64,000 nucleotides of DNA from Oscillospiraceae bacterium (GTDB lineage: Bacteria; Bacillota; Clostridia; Oscillospirales; Oscillospiraceae): NCBI GenBank assembly GCA_017416325.1, contig JAFQCV010000036.1, positions 1 to 64,000 on the forward strand, read 5' to 3'. Position numbers and translations under genes: made by a program. Under the pieces are notes generated by a model. The model was not told the origin of the DNA and searched no databases. It saw nothing but the letters and a program-made list of their open reading frames with translations. Of the stretch, positions 14,514 to 22,451 are shown piece after piece. Positions within the stretch are counted from its first letter, which is position 1. Each line of letters opens with the position of its first letter.

Positions 14514-15344
14514 TCAGATCGCCATAGGAATCTCAAAGTTAAACTCATGGAAACGGTAATTCTCCATAGCAAAAGAATCTTTGGTAAACTGGTAGAAATC
14601 GGTGATAGACTTGTCCATCTTGAAAGTGGGAGCATCAAAGCCATCCTTTTCCAGCATCGCCTTGACCGCAGGAATGTGCCGGTCATAGATGTGGCAGTCC
14701 GCTATCACATGGACAAATTCGCCCACCTCCAGGCCGGAAACCTGGGCCATCATGTGGGTCAAAACGGAATACTGAACCACATTCCAGTTGTTGGCCGTCA
14801 GCATATCCTGGCTGCGCTGATTGAGAATTGCATTGAGCTTATTGCCGGTAACATTAAAGGTCATGGAATAAGCGCAGGGATACAGATTCATCTCGTGCAA
14901 GTCCTGGAAATTATAAATATTGGTCATGATGCGGCGGGATGCCGGGTTGTTCTTCAGGTCATAAAGGACCCGATCCACCTGGTCCATGTCGCCCTCTTTA
15001 TAGTGGTGCTTAATGCCCAGCTGATAACCGTATGCCTTGCCAATGGTGCCGTCCTCTCCTGCCCATTCATCCCAAACATGGCTGCCCAGATCGCAGATGC
15101 GGTTAGACTTTTTCTGCCAGATCCACAAAAGCTCATCCACAGCGCTTTTCCAATAAGTACGCCGCAGGGTCATAATCGGAAATTCCTCAGCAAGATTATA
15201 GCGATTGACTACACCAAAGGTTTTCATCGTATGCGCCGGGGTACCGTCCTCCCAACGGGGACGCACCTCTAATTCTTCGTCAGAATATCCTTCTTCCAGA
15301 ATCTTTCGGCAAGTCTGCTTATACAGTTCATCTGCTCTGCTCAT
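14514..15344 (-). CDS. thyA: Thymidylate synthase
   Basis: A 276-residue enzyme starting MSRADELYKQTCRKILEEGY, chosen at 15344 because AAAGGTGG precedes it; an upstream in-frame ATG at 15416 adds an unlikely leader. The conserved features are the PRWEDGTPA loop, an active-site cysteine in LYPCAYSMTFNV, the QRSQDML phosphate-binding arginine and the HIYDRHIPA segment. It methylates dUMP to dTMP using methylene-tetrahydrofolate and so depends on the dihydrofolate reductase encoded next to it. The usual P-C-H around the cysteine is P-C-A here. Confidence 0.95.
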   Translation of the reverse strand: MSRADELYKQTCRKILEEGYSDEELEVRPRWEDGTPAHTMKTFGVVNRYNLAEEFPIMTLRRTYWKSAVDELLWIWQKKSNRICDLGSHVWDEWAGEDGTIGKAYGYQLGIKHHYKEGDMDQVDRVLYDLKNNPASRRIMTNIYNFQDLHEMNLYPCAYSMTFNVTGNKLNAILNQRSQDMLTANNWNVVQYSVLTHMMAQVSGLEVGEFVHVIADCHIYDRHIPAVKAMLEKDGFDAPTFKMDKSITDFYQFTKDSFAMENYRFHEFNFEIPMAI

Positions 15345-15426
15345 ACAAAAACCACCTTTTTTCGATTTTAATTTAGTATAACATATCCCGATAACTTTGT
15401 GAAGCACCAAAAACATGGTATCCCTG

Positions 15427-16311
15427 TTAAAAAAAGCTCTCCTGTCGGAATGTCAAGGCATCCAGATCAGAAAGCGCATCCAGACCGATTTTTTCCGCAC
15501 CCATTTGGGTAAGGCTCAGACAGGCGGCAGAATGGTCATCAAAGCAAAACACCGGACTCCAGCCACAGGAAAGATTTTTCTCCGTTCCGCTCCATGTGCC
15601 ACCGGTTTGATAATCACATTGCGCCACAAACACCCGGCTTCCCAGGCAATGGATCACCCGGTTTCGGCTCAATGCTCGCTGGGCAGAAAAGGAAAGATCA
15701 AAGCTATCCTCACATAAATACAGGATCTGCTCCTCCGCGCACTTATCCATAAGCGCGTCTGCCACCACAACTACCACCCGCCCACCAGCTGCCAAACAGC
15801 TTTCCTGGGCGATCCGGTCAGCGCCCCTGGCATTGCCGGATACCAGCACATAGCCTTGACGCGCAGCCTGCCGGCCAACCGCCTCTGCAAACCGTTGATT
15901 CTCCGGACGGATATCCCGGCTGCCCACCAAACTGATCATGGGGCTGCTTAACATCGACAGATCTCCCTTTGCCCACAGCACACCCGGGGCATCCAGCTTC
16001 ATTCGCCGCAAAGCGCCGGGATAACCGGAGCTGACTCGCGTGATCGGTGTGCACCCAAGGCGCTTGCCTTTTTGCAGATAGTAAGAAAGTTCCTCCCCCT
16101 GCTCCAGCAGCCTGAGGATCCTGTGCGACATTTCCCGATCAAAGCCCAATGCCAAGAGATCAAACTCGGATAGATCCCTTTCTTCCGTTGGGCGCTCCAT
16201 AGCCCGCACCCTTTTGGTGAGAGTGCGCAATTGGGATACTGTCAGCGGGTGTCTTTCAGCATTTCCCAGGCTGGAGGTAAGCAAAAGGAATCCCCGTTCC
16301 CTTTCGTTCAT
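15427..16311 (-). CDS. DprA-like (Smf/LOG superfamily) DNA-processing protein
   Basis: A 294-residue protein with an N-terminal helical part (1-115) and a Rossmann domain. SLVGSRDIRPENQRFAEAVG and VLVSGNARGADRIAQESCLA occupy the positions of the nucleotide-binding loops of DprA, where the usual sequence is SGxARGID. DprA loads RecA on incoming single-stranded DNA during transformation. This copy lacks the consensus G-x-D and the canonical YP motif and has no C-terminal winged helix, so it is a divergent member. Its start overlaps the stop of the DEAD-box helicase gene (ATGA). Confidence 0.75.
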   Translation of the reverse strand: MNERERGFLLLTSSLGNAERHPLTVSQLRTLTKRVRAMERPTEERDLSEFDLLALGFDREMSHRILRLLEQGEELSYYLQKGKRLGCTPITRVSSGYPGALRRMKLDAPGVLWAKGDLSMLSSPMISLVGSRDIRPENQRFAEAVGRQAARQGYVLVSGNARGADRIAQESCLAAGGRVVVVVADALMDKCAEEQILYLCEDSFDLSFSAQRALSRNRVIHCLGSRVFVAQCDYQTGGTWSGTEKNLSCGWSPVFCFDDHSAACLSLTQMGAEKIGLDALSDLDALTFRQESFF

Positions 16312-17495
16312 CGAAAACGCCTCTTCACAGGTGCCGGCGCTTTGATCTCCTCCGGGGATAGCTCCCCATCGCTGCTGAGCACCATGGGAGCAATGTTGTA
16401 ATGGGAGAATTTTGCGATCTCATCCAATTTCGCCTTTTCCGGGAAATTGCCGATGATGCTCCACGCCACGCCTTTGCGCTTGGCTCTGCCGGTACGGCCG
16501 ATTCTGTGGACATAGTATTCATTCTCTTCCGGCACGTCATAGTTGATCACGCAGTCCACATCTTCCACATCAATGCCCCGGGAGGCCACATCCGTAGCGA
16601 TCAGCACCGCCAGCTTTCCGTCACGGTACCGCTGCATGGTTTTTTCCCGTTGGTTTTGGCGGATATCCCCGTGGATACATTCACAGTCCAAGCCAGCCCT
16701 CTGGAAATCATCGCACAGCCGCTGACACATATGCTTGGTATTGCAGAAGATCATGACCCGTTCATAGCCTTGGCTGCGAATCAGCCGCAGGGTAGTCTCA
16801 GCCTTTTCCAAAGGCGTAACAGACAAAGAAAACTGGTCAATATCGGGCCTATCCTGCTGCTTAGGCTCTACCGTGATCTCCACCTCATCCCGCTGATACA
16901 TCCAGGAGACTGTCATAACCTCCTGAGAAATGGTTGCAGAGAACAGGCCAAGATTTTTGCGGTTCTTTACCTTTTCGATGATCCGGGTCACATCTTTGAA
17001 AAATCCCATATCCAGCATCCGGTCTGCTTCGTCCAAAACCACCGTCTGGATCTTATCCAGACGGATCGTTTTGCGGTTATAGTGATCCATCAGCCGCCCG
17101 GGTGTTGCCACTACGATCTGGGGATTCCGCTCCAGCTGCTTGATCTGCCCGCCGATACCTGCACCGCCGTACAGCACCGCAACCCGGATCCCATTGTAGT
17201 AAGTCAGCAAGCCACGCAATTCATCACCGATCTGGATCGCCAGTTCCCGAGTAGGGGCTAAAACCAGCGCCTGTACCCCTTCTGATTCCGGATCGATGTG
17301 CTCGATCATGGGGATACCAAAAGCGAAAGTCTTGCCCGTTCCGGTAGGTGCCTTCGCAATCACATCTTTCCACTGAAGAAAATGCGGAATGGCTTCTGCC
17401 TGAATGGTCGTAGGATAGCCATAGCCTTTCTTTTCCAGCGCTTTCAACATAGCCTCAGAAAGACCGAGGCTTGCAAAAGTAATATTCTCACTCAT
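16308..17495 (-). CDS. DEAD-box RNA helicase
   Basis: A 395-residue helicase core starting MSENITFASLGLSEAMLKAL at 17495 (ribosome site GAGGAAG). The Q motif with F-x-x-L-G-L, Walker A APTGTGKT, motif Ia PTRELAIQ, motif II LDEADRML, motif III FSAT and motif VI HRIGRTGR are all present in order. There is a short basic tail (APAPVKRRFR). It unwinds structured RNA, probably in ribosome assembly or mRNA decay at low temperature. It is translationally coupled to the DprA-like gene. Confidence 0.95.
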   Translation of the reverse strand: MSENITFASLGLSEAMLKALEKKGYGYPTTIQAEAIPHFLQWKDVIAKAPTGTGKTFAFGIPMIEHIDPESEGVQALVLAPTRELAIQIGDELRGLLTYYNGIRVAVLYGGAGIGGQIKQLERNPQIVVATPGRLMDHYNRKTIRLDKIQTVVLDEADRMLDMGFFKDVTRIIEKVKNRKNLGLFSATISQEVMTVSWMYQRDEVEITVEPKQQDRPDIDQFSLSVTPLEKAETTLRLIRSQGYERVMIFCNTKHMCQRLCDDFQRAGLDCECIHGDIRQNQREKTMQRYRDGKLAVLIATDVASRGIDVEDVDCVINYDVPEENEYYVHRIGRTGRAKRKGVAWSIIGNFPEKAKLDEIAKFSHYNIAPMVLSSDGELSPEEIKAPAPVKRRFR

Positions 17496-17601
17496 GGTTT
17501 TTCTTCCTCTTTGCACAGATAATATTTTGTTTATTGTAACATTCTTTGGCGAAATATGCAACCGCCTGTTTTCAGTAACCGCTGATCAGGTTATCTTCTT
17601 G

Positions 17602-17630
17602 TGGACAAATGGGCAAAAATATGGTATCAT
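17602..17630 (+). promoter_or_regulatory. Candidate promoter of the tmk operon
   Basis: TGGACA (17602-17607) and TATCAT (17625-17630) with 17-nt spacing lie 42 nt upstream of the thymidylate kinase start, between the divergent helicase and kinase genes. Confidence 0.45.
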
Positions 17631-17671
17631 AAAGTATCATGGAGATATTATAGGCAGGAGGTAATCCGCTC

Positions 17672-18340
17672 ATGGGCAAGCTCATCGTTATCGAAGGGAC
17701 TGACGGTTCCGGAAAGTCTACACAATTCCGCCGGTTAACCGAGCATCTTTCCCAGGATGACCGGGAATTTAAAACTTTAGTTTTCCCTCAGTATTCTGAA
17801 CCCAGCTCCGCGTTGATCCGCATGTATCTGGGGGGCGAGTTTGGCAGCAAACCTACCGACGTGAACGCCTATGCCGCCTCCGCTTTCTATGCTGTGGATC
17901 GCTATGCCTCTTATAAAAAGGATTGGGGTCAATGGTACGAAAGTGGCGGTTTGATCGTATCTGACCGTTATACGACCTCCAATGCTGTCCATCAGGCATC
18001 CAAGGAGCCCGACGAAAAGCAGGCGGAGTACCTGAAATGGCTGTATGAATTTGAATATGACCGTCTGGGTCTGCCCCGCCCCGATCTGACCATCTATTTA
18101 GATGTCCCTACGGAATACACCGAAAAGCTTCTTCGTAGCCGGGAGGAAAAGACCAACACCCAGGCAGATATCCACGAGCAGGATATGGAGTATTTGGCTA
18201 CCTGCCGAAAAACCGGAAAAGCCGCGGCAGCCTACTACGGCTGGACGGTGATTTCCTGTGTAAAAGACGGTATCATGCGTTCCATTGAAGATATTCATCA
18301 GGAAATTTATCAGCACGTGAGGCGTTGTTTGGAGGAGTAA
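17672..18340 (+). CDS. tmk: Thymidylate kinase (dTMP kinase)
   Basis: A 222-residue P-loop kinase. The Walker A sequence EGTDGSGKST (residues 8-17), the DRYTTSNAVHQ segment that binds the nucleotide, and the DLTIYLDVPTEYTEKLLRSR region with the LID arginines are those of dTMP kinase. It phosphorylates dTMP to dTDP for DNA synthesis and completes the thymidylate pathway whose first enzymes lie 2.5 kb away. The ribosome site GCAGGAGG is strong, and a DJ-1 family gene follows 2 nt after the stop. Confidence 0.93.
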   Translation: MGKLIVIEGTDGSGKSTQFRRLTEHLSQDDREFKTLVFPQYSEPSSALIRMYLGGEFGSKPTDVNAYAASAFYAVDRYASYKKDWGQWYESGGLIVSDRYTTSNAVHQASKEPDEKQAEYLKWLYEFEYDRLGLPRPDLTIYLDVPTEYTEKLLRSREEKTNTQADIHEQDMEYLATCRKTGKAAAAYYGWTVISCVKDGIMRSIEDIHQEIYQHVRRCLEE

Positions 18341-18342
18341 GT

Positions 18343-18885
18343 ATGGTTTATGTATTGCTTGGATCCGGCTTTGAAGAAGTGGAAGCCATCACCCCTGTGG
18401 ATCTTCTTCGCCGGGCAGACATCCCGGTCACCACGGTGGGTGTCACCGGAAAGACTGTGTTCGGCAGCCACAACATTGGCATTGCGGCCGATATTACCCT
18501 TGACGAAATGAATCCTGCAGATCTGGAAATGATCGTCCTTCCCGGTGGTTTGGGCGGTGTCGCTACCGTGCGAGCCAGTCAAAAGGCCATGGATATGCTG
18601 CGCTGTGCCTGGGAAAGCGGAAAATTTGTCGCCGCCATTTGCGCCGGACCAACTGTTCTTGCCGATCTTGGCATCACCGACGGCAAAGCCGCCACCTGCT
18701 ATCCCGGCTGTGAGGACGGCATGGGACAGGCGATTCTAGCCCCGAATGTCCCTTGTATCCGGGACGGCATGCTGATTACCGGCACTTCTGCCGGATGCGC
18801 TGTCCCCTTCGGACTGATGCTCATCGCCGCGCTGAAAGGCCAGTCTGTCGCGGATACTGTCGCGAAAAATTTTGTCATTCGCTAA
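18343..18885 (+). CDS. DJ-1/PfpI family protein
   Basis: A 180-residue protein starting MVYVLLGSGFEEVEAITPVD. The ATG at 18343 has GGAGGAG directly upstream, whereas an earlier frame start overlaps tmk. The nucleophile elbow AAICAGP places C100 after a strand, and the conserved glutamate lies in FEEVE, as in DJ-1/YajL proteins. Such proteins act as redox-sensitive chaperones or on glyoxal-type adducts; the exact activity varies. It is in the tmk-mltG transcription unit. Confidence 0.9.
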   Translation: MVYVLLGSGFEEVEAITPVDLLRRADIPVTTVGVTGKTVFGSHNIGIAADITLDEMNPADLEMIVLPGGLGGVATVRASQKAMDMLRCAWESGKFVAAICAGPTVLADLGITDGKAATCYPGCEDGMGQAILAPNVPCIRDGMLITGTSAGCAVPFGLMLIAALKGQSVADTVAKNFVIR

Positions 18886-18900
18886 TTGGAGGATATACCC

Positions 18901-20445
18901 ATGGATAACACGAAAAACCCATCGATCCCGGATGAAGACGGTTGGTTTGATGCATTACTGACCCCTCCCGGCAACGGAAGTGAGATCGGCCCGGACGAAG
19001 GGGCCATCTCCGATCTCCAGCTTCCGGAGATTTCCGACATGGAATTGGAAAAGATCCTGCAGGAAGCTCTGGCTGAAGACTGGCCGGCGGAAGACCCCGT
19101 AGAGGAAGAAACGCCAATCCTGGATCAGGAATATCGGGACGCCGAGGGCGACACCTTCGACGGTTACGAAGATAATAGCTGGGACGATTCTTATTCGGAG
19201 GATCATTCTCAGGGTGCGTATTCCGAACCGGAATACGCGGAGGATGATGCTGAGGAAGCACCGGATACCGATCCCGAAAACGCCTCATCTGTACGAAAAG
19301 TGCGTCCCCGTAAAAAAAGCGGCTACGGTCTGTTTGGTCTTCCCCATCTGCTTTCTACCGTGATTTGGTTTGCCATTGTCGTCGCCATCGGCGCATCCTT
19401 TGGAAAGCTCTTATGGGTATGTGCTTCGGATATTCTGGCATTCGGCAGAGAAGATCAGGCAGTTACGCTCACCATTACCGAAAGCGACACAGTGGATACC
19501 GTTACCCAGAAGCTGCACAACGCCGGGCTTATCCAATACCCCCAGCTGTTCAAGCTCTACGCAGAGCTTTCCCATGCAGAAAAGAAGATCAGCGCCGGTA
19601 CCTTTACCCTCAACACGCTGTATGACTACAACGCATTGGTTCGGGGCATGACCGCCACATCTTCTTACCGGGAGACTGTGGAAGTTATGATCCCGGAAGG
19701 CTATAATTGCGCCCAGATCTTTGCCCTTTTGGAAGAGAAAGGTGTTTGCTCAGCTGCTGAACTGGAAGAATTCGCGGCAAACGGAGAATTCAATGAACGT
19801 TGGTTCCTGGAAGGGCTGGAGCGGGGCGATAAATACTGTCTGGAAGGCTATCTCTTCCCGGACACTTATGAATTCTATTCCGATGACACTCCCGCCCGGG
19901 TTCTGGGCAAAATGCTGGACGGCTTTGGAAATCGTCTGGACGAAGCGAAATTCCAAGAGATGCTGGTGCCTCTGAACCAGAGACTGGCGCAAATGATGGC
20001 AAGTCATGGCTATAACCAGGACTATATCAACAAAAACCTGATGGATTTAAAGCGCATCATCATTTTGGCATCTATTGTGGAGAAGGAAAGCGCAAGCTCC
20101 GCGGAAAGCTACACCATTGCTTCGGTTTTCTATAACCGTCTGACTCACCAATCCGCCCACCCCAAATTGGAAAGCGATGCCACTGTCTATTATGCCATCG
20201 GCGGCAATAAAGACGGTGATCTGACTGCATCAGATTTGAAATTTGACAGTCCTTATAACACCTATCTGTATCCCGGACTGACACCCGGACCTATCAGCAA
20301 CCCCAGTCTTGCCAGTATCTACTCTGTGCTTGACCCGGACGATACCAACTATCACTACTTTATTTATGACAAAAACGCCGAAAAAACCCGTTTCTCCAGC
20401 ACATTGGAAGAGCACAACGAATGGAAAAACATTTTGGGAGGCTAA
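18901..20445 (+). CDS. mltG: Endolytic transglycosylase MltG with long acidic N-terminus
   Basis: A 514-residue protein. Start ATG 18901 is preceded by GGAGGATATACCC, while an in-frame TTG at 18886 is less likely. Residues 10-130 are very acidic and low-complexity, residues 150-174 form the single membrane helix, and the YceG catalytic domain follows outside the cell. The catalytic glutamate lies in LASIVEKESAS, followed by VFYNRL and the LESDATVYYA and YNTYLYPGL motifs. MltG cuts nascent peptidoglycan strands and sets their length. The acidic cytoplasmic extension is much longer than in E. coli MltG. Confidence 0.95.
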   Translation: MDNTKNPSIPDEDGWFDALLTPPGNGSEIGPDEGAISDLQLPEISDMELEKILQEALAEDWPAEDPVEEETPILDQEYRDAEGDTFDGYEDNSWDDSYSEDHSQGAYSEPEYAEDDAEEAPDTDPENASSVRKVRPRKKSGYGLFGLPHLLSTVIWFAIVVAIGASFGKLLWVCASDILAFGREDQAVTLTITESDTVDTVTQKLHNAGLIQYPQLFKLYAELSHAEKKISAGTFTLNTLYDYNALVRGMTATSSYRETVEVMIPEGYNCAQIFALLEEKGVCSAAELEEFAANGEFNERWFLEGLERGDKYCLEGYLFPDTYEFYSDDTPARVLGKMLDGFGNRLDEAKFQEMLVPLNQRLAQMMASHGYNQDYINKNLMDLKRIIILASIVEKESASSAESYTIASVFYNRLTHQSAHPKLESDATVYYAIGGNKDGDLTASDLKFDSPYNTYLYPGLTPGPISNPSLASIYSVLDPDDTNYHYFIYDKNAEKTRFSSTLEEHNEWKNILGG

Positions 20446-20448
20446 CGG

Positions 20449-21666
20449 ATGGCAGCATTGGAACTTCTAAGCCCTGCCGGTGATATGGAACGGCTGAAAA
20501 TGTCCGTTCTGTACGGCGCGGATGCTGTATACCTGGCTGGCACCAGCTTTGGCATGCGTTCCTTTGCCGGAAATTTCACGCCGGACGAGCTTCCTCTCGC
20601 TGTCAAATTCGCTCACGACCACGGCGTAAAGGTTCATGTGACCGTCAACACCATGCCCAGAAATGACGAGGTGCTGCACCTGCCTGCCTATCTGGAGCAG
20701 CTGGACAACGCCGGCGTCGATGCGCTGATTTTGGCTGACCTGGGTGCTTTTACCCTGGCAGGAAAGTATGCTCCCCGGTGTGAGCGGCATATATCTACGC
20801 AGCAGTCTATCGCCAATTACGAATGTGCCCAGGCATGGTATGATCTGGGCGCGAAGCGTGTGGTTTTGGCAAGAGAGTGTTCTCTGGAGGAAATACGCGC
20901 CATCCGGCAAAAAACCTCTAAGGATCTGGAAATTGAAACCTTCGGTCACGGCGCTATGTGTGTCAGCTACTCCGGCCGATGTCTGCTCAGCAACTATATG
21001 ACCGGCCGGGACTCCAACCGGGGCGCTTGCGCCCAGCCCTGCCGCTACCAGTACGCCTTGATGGAAGAAAAACGTCCCGGTGAATACTTCCCTGTTTTCG
21101 AAGATGAACAGGGTACATACATCCTCAATTCCCGGGATATGTGTATGATCGACCATATCCGGGATCTGATGGATGTGGGTGTGGATTGCATCAAAATCGA
21201 AGGCCGTGCGAAATCTGCCTACTATGCCGCCATTGTTACCGGCGCGTACCGTCATGTGATCGATGATATTGCTGCCGGGCGTCCCGTAGATCCTATCTGG
21301 CGCAATGAAGTGGAAAAAGTCTCTCACCGGGTCTACTCTACCGGCTTCTATTACGGCGAACCGGGGCAGTATGTGGAAAACTCCCGGTATATCCGACAAT
21401 GGCAGGTTTGCGCGATCGTAGAATCCTGCGATGAAAACGGACTGGCCCTTTGCAGTCTTCGCAATAAATTCGCTGCCGGGGATGAACTGGAGGTCGTAGG
21501 TCCGGACACCAAGCCTTTTCCTGTCACTGCCGGAAATATGACCGATACCGAAGGCAAATTTCTGGACAGTCCCAAAACCCCGCAGATGAAATTCTATCTT
21601 CCCCTGCCCCGCCAGGTTCCCGCCTATACCATCCTGCGCCGGGCTGTGGATCTGTCTGCCAAATAA
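20449..21666 (+). CDS. U32 family peptidase / tRNA-rRNA hydroxylation protein
   Basis: A 405-residue protein opening with ELLSPAGDMERLKMSVLYGA, the U32 signature. The CVSYSGRCLLSNYMTGRDSN and GACAQPCRYQY segments supply the conserved cysteines. U32 proteins include TrhP/TrhO (prephenate-dependent 5-hydroxyuridine formation in tRNA), RlhA for 23S rRNA, and putative collagenases. The cysteines and the downstream EGRAKSAYYAA region favour an RNA-modification role over proteolysis. It follows mltG by 3 nt with GGGAGG and ends at a terminator. Confidence 0.88.
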   Translation: MAALELLSPAGDMERLKMSVLYGADAVYLAGTSFGMRSFAGNFTPDELPLAVKFAHDHGVKVHVTVNTMPRNDEVLHLPAYLEQLDNAGVDALILADLGAFTLAGKYAPRCERHISTQQSIANYECAQAWYDLGAKRVVLARECSLEEIRAIRQKTSKDLEIETFGHGAMCVSYSGRCLLSNYMTGRDSNRGACAQPCRYQYALMEEKRPGEYFPVFEDEQGTYILNSRDMCMIDHIRDLMDVGVDCIKIEGRAKSAYYAAIVTGAYRHVIDDIAAGRPVDPIWRNEVEKVSHRVYSTGFYYGEPGQYVENSRYIRQWQVCAIVESCDENGLALCSLRNKFAAGDELEVVGPDTKPFPVTAGNMTDTEGKFLDSPKTPQMKFYLPLPRQVPAYTILRRAVDLSAK

Positions 21667-21669
21667 CCG

Positions 21670-21716
21670 AAGGCACACGCGGCTGGTTAAGATCGCCGTG
21701 TGTGCCTTAAAAAATT
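21670..21716 (+). terminator. Terminator of the tmk-mltG-U32 operon
   Basis: AAGGCACACGCGGC (21670-21683) pairs with GCCGTGTGTGCCTT (21695-21708) with one wobble, followed by AAAAAATTTT. It lies 3 nt after the U32 stop codon. Confidence 0.75.
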
Positions 21717-21722
21717 TTGCTA

Positions 21723-21751
21723 TTGACACAGGAAATACAAATCCCTATGCT
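21723..21751 (+). promoter_or_regulatory. Promoter of the second two-component system
   Basis: TTGACA (21723-21728) and TATGCT (21746-21751) with a 17-nt spacer lie 26 nt upstream of the response-regulator ATG, just after the preceding operon's terminator. Confidence 0.65.
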
Positions 21752-21777
21752 AACCTCAAGCTGAAAGGAGGGATTTT

Positions 21778-22449
21778 ATGAAGAATCGGATCCTGATCGC
21801 AGAGGATGAACCCCGGCTTTTGGAGGTTCTGTGTGACTACATGATAAGCCGGGGAGATATCCCCTTCCCTGCGGAAAATGGAGAAAAAGCCTTAGCGCTT
21901 TCCCGGGAGCAGGAATTTGACGGCGTTTTACTGGATGTCATGATGCCCATGCTGGATGGACTGTCCGTCTGCCGTGCCTTACGGCAGCGCAGCAGTGTGC
22001 CCATCATTTTTCTGACCGCCCTGTCTGAGGAAGAGGATAAGCTTCTTGGCTATGAGCTGGGCGCTGACGACTATGTCACAAAACCCTTTTCTATGGCAGT
22101 GCTGTACGCCAAACTGACAGCCCTTATTAACCGCAGCCGCGGTAATCTCCTCAGCGGCGACCGTCTTTGCGCCGGGGATATCACCCTTGTGCTTTCCACC
22201 CGCAAGGTATTTCTTTCCGAGGTTGAAGTTAATCTGACACCTAAGGAATACGCGCTTTTGCACTGCCTGATGCAAAACAGAAACATTGTCCTCTCCCGGG
22301 AGCAGCTTCTGCGTAAATGCTGGGGCTATGATTATGAAGGAGATATCCGGGCTGTGGATACGCACATCAAACGCCTCCGGGAGAAGCTTGGCGCTTCTGG
22401 AGAAATGATCCGTACAGTTATCAAAGCCGGTTACAAATTGGAGGTGTGA
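21778..22449 (+). CDS. OmpR/PhoB-family response regulator (second system)
   Basis: A 223-residue regulator with acidic pocket E9/D10/E11, phospho-acceptor D53 in LLDVMMP, the conserved T in FLTALSE and K103 in VTKPFSM. A C-terminal winged helix ends with VIKAGYKLEV. It has its own promoter and is followed at once by its kinase; GGAGGTG inside its last codons is the kinase ribosome site. The target genes are unknown, as no other genes are transcribed with the pair. Confidence 0.95.
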   Translation: MKNRILIAEDEPRLLEVLCDYMISRGDIPFPAENGEKALALSREQEFDGVLLDVMMPMLDGLSVCRALRQRSSVPIIFLTALSEEEDKLLGYELGADDYVTKPFSMAVLYAKLTALINRSRGNLLSGDRLCAGDITLVLSTRKVFLSEVEVNLTPKEYALLHCLMQNRNIVLSREQLLRKCWGYDYEGDIRAVDTHIKRLREKLGASGEMIRTVIKAGYKLEV

Positions 22450-22451
22450 GT

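Noticed and set aside
20467..21729. 420-codon minus-strand frame opposite the U32 peptidase gene
   Set aside because: Antisense shadow caused by biased codon use; no ribosome site and no recognisable motif.
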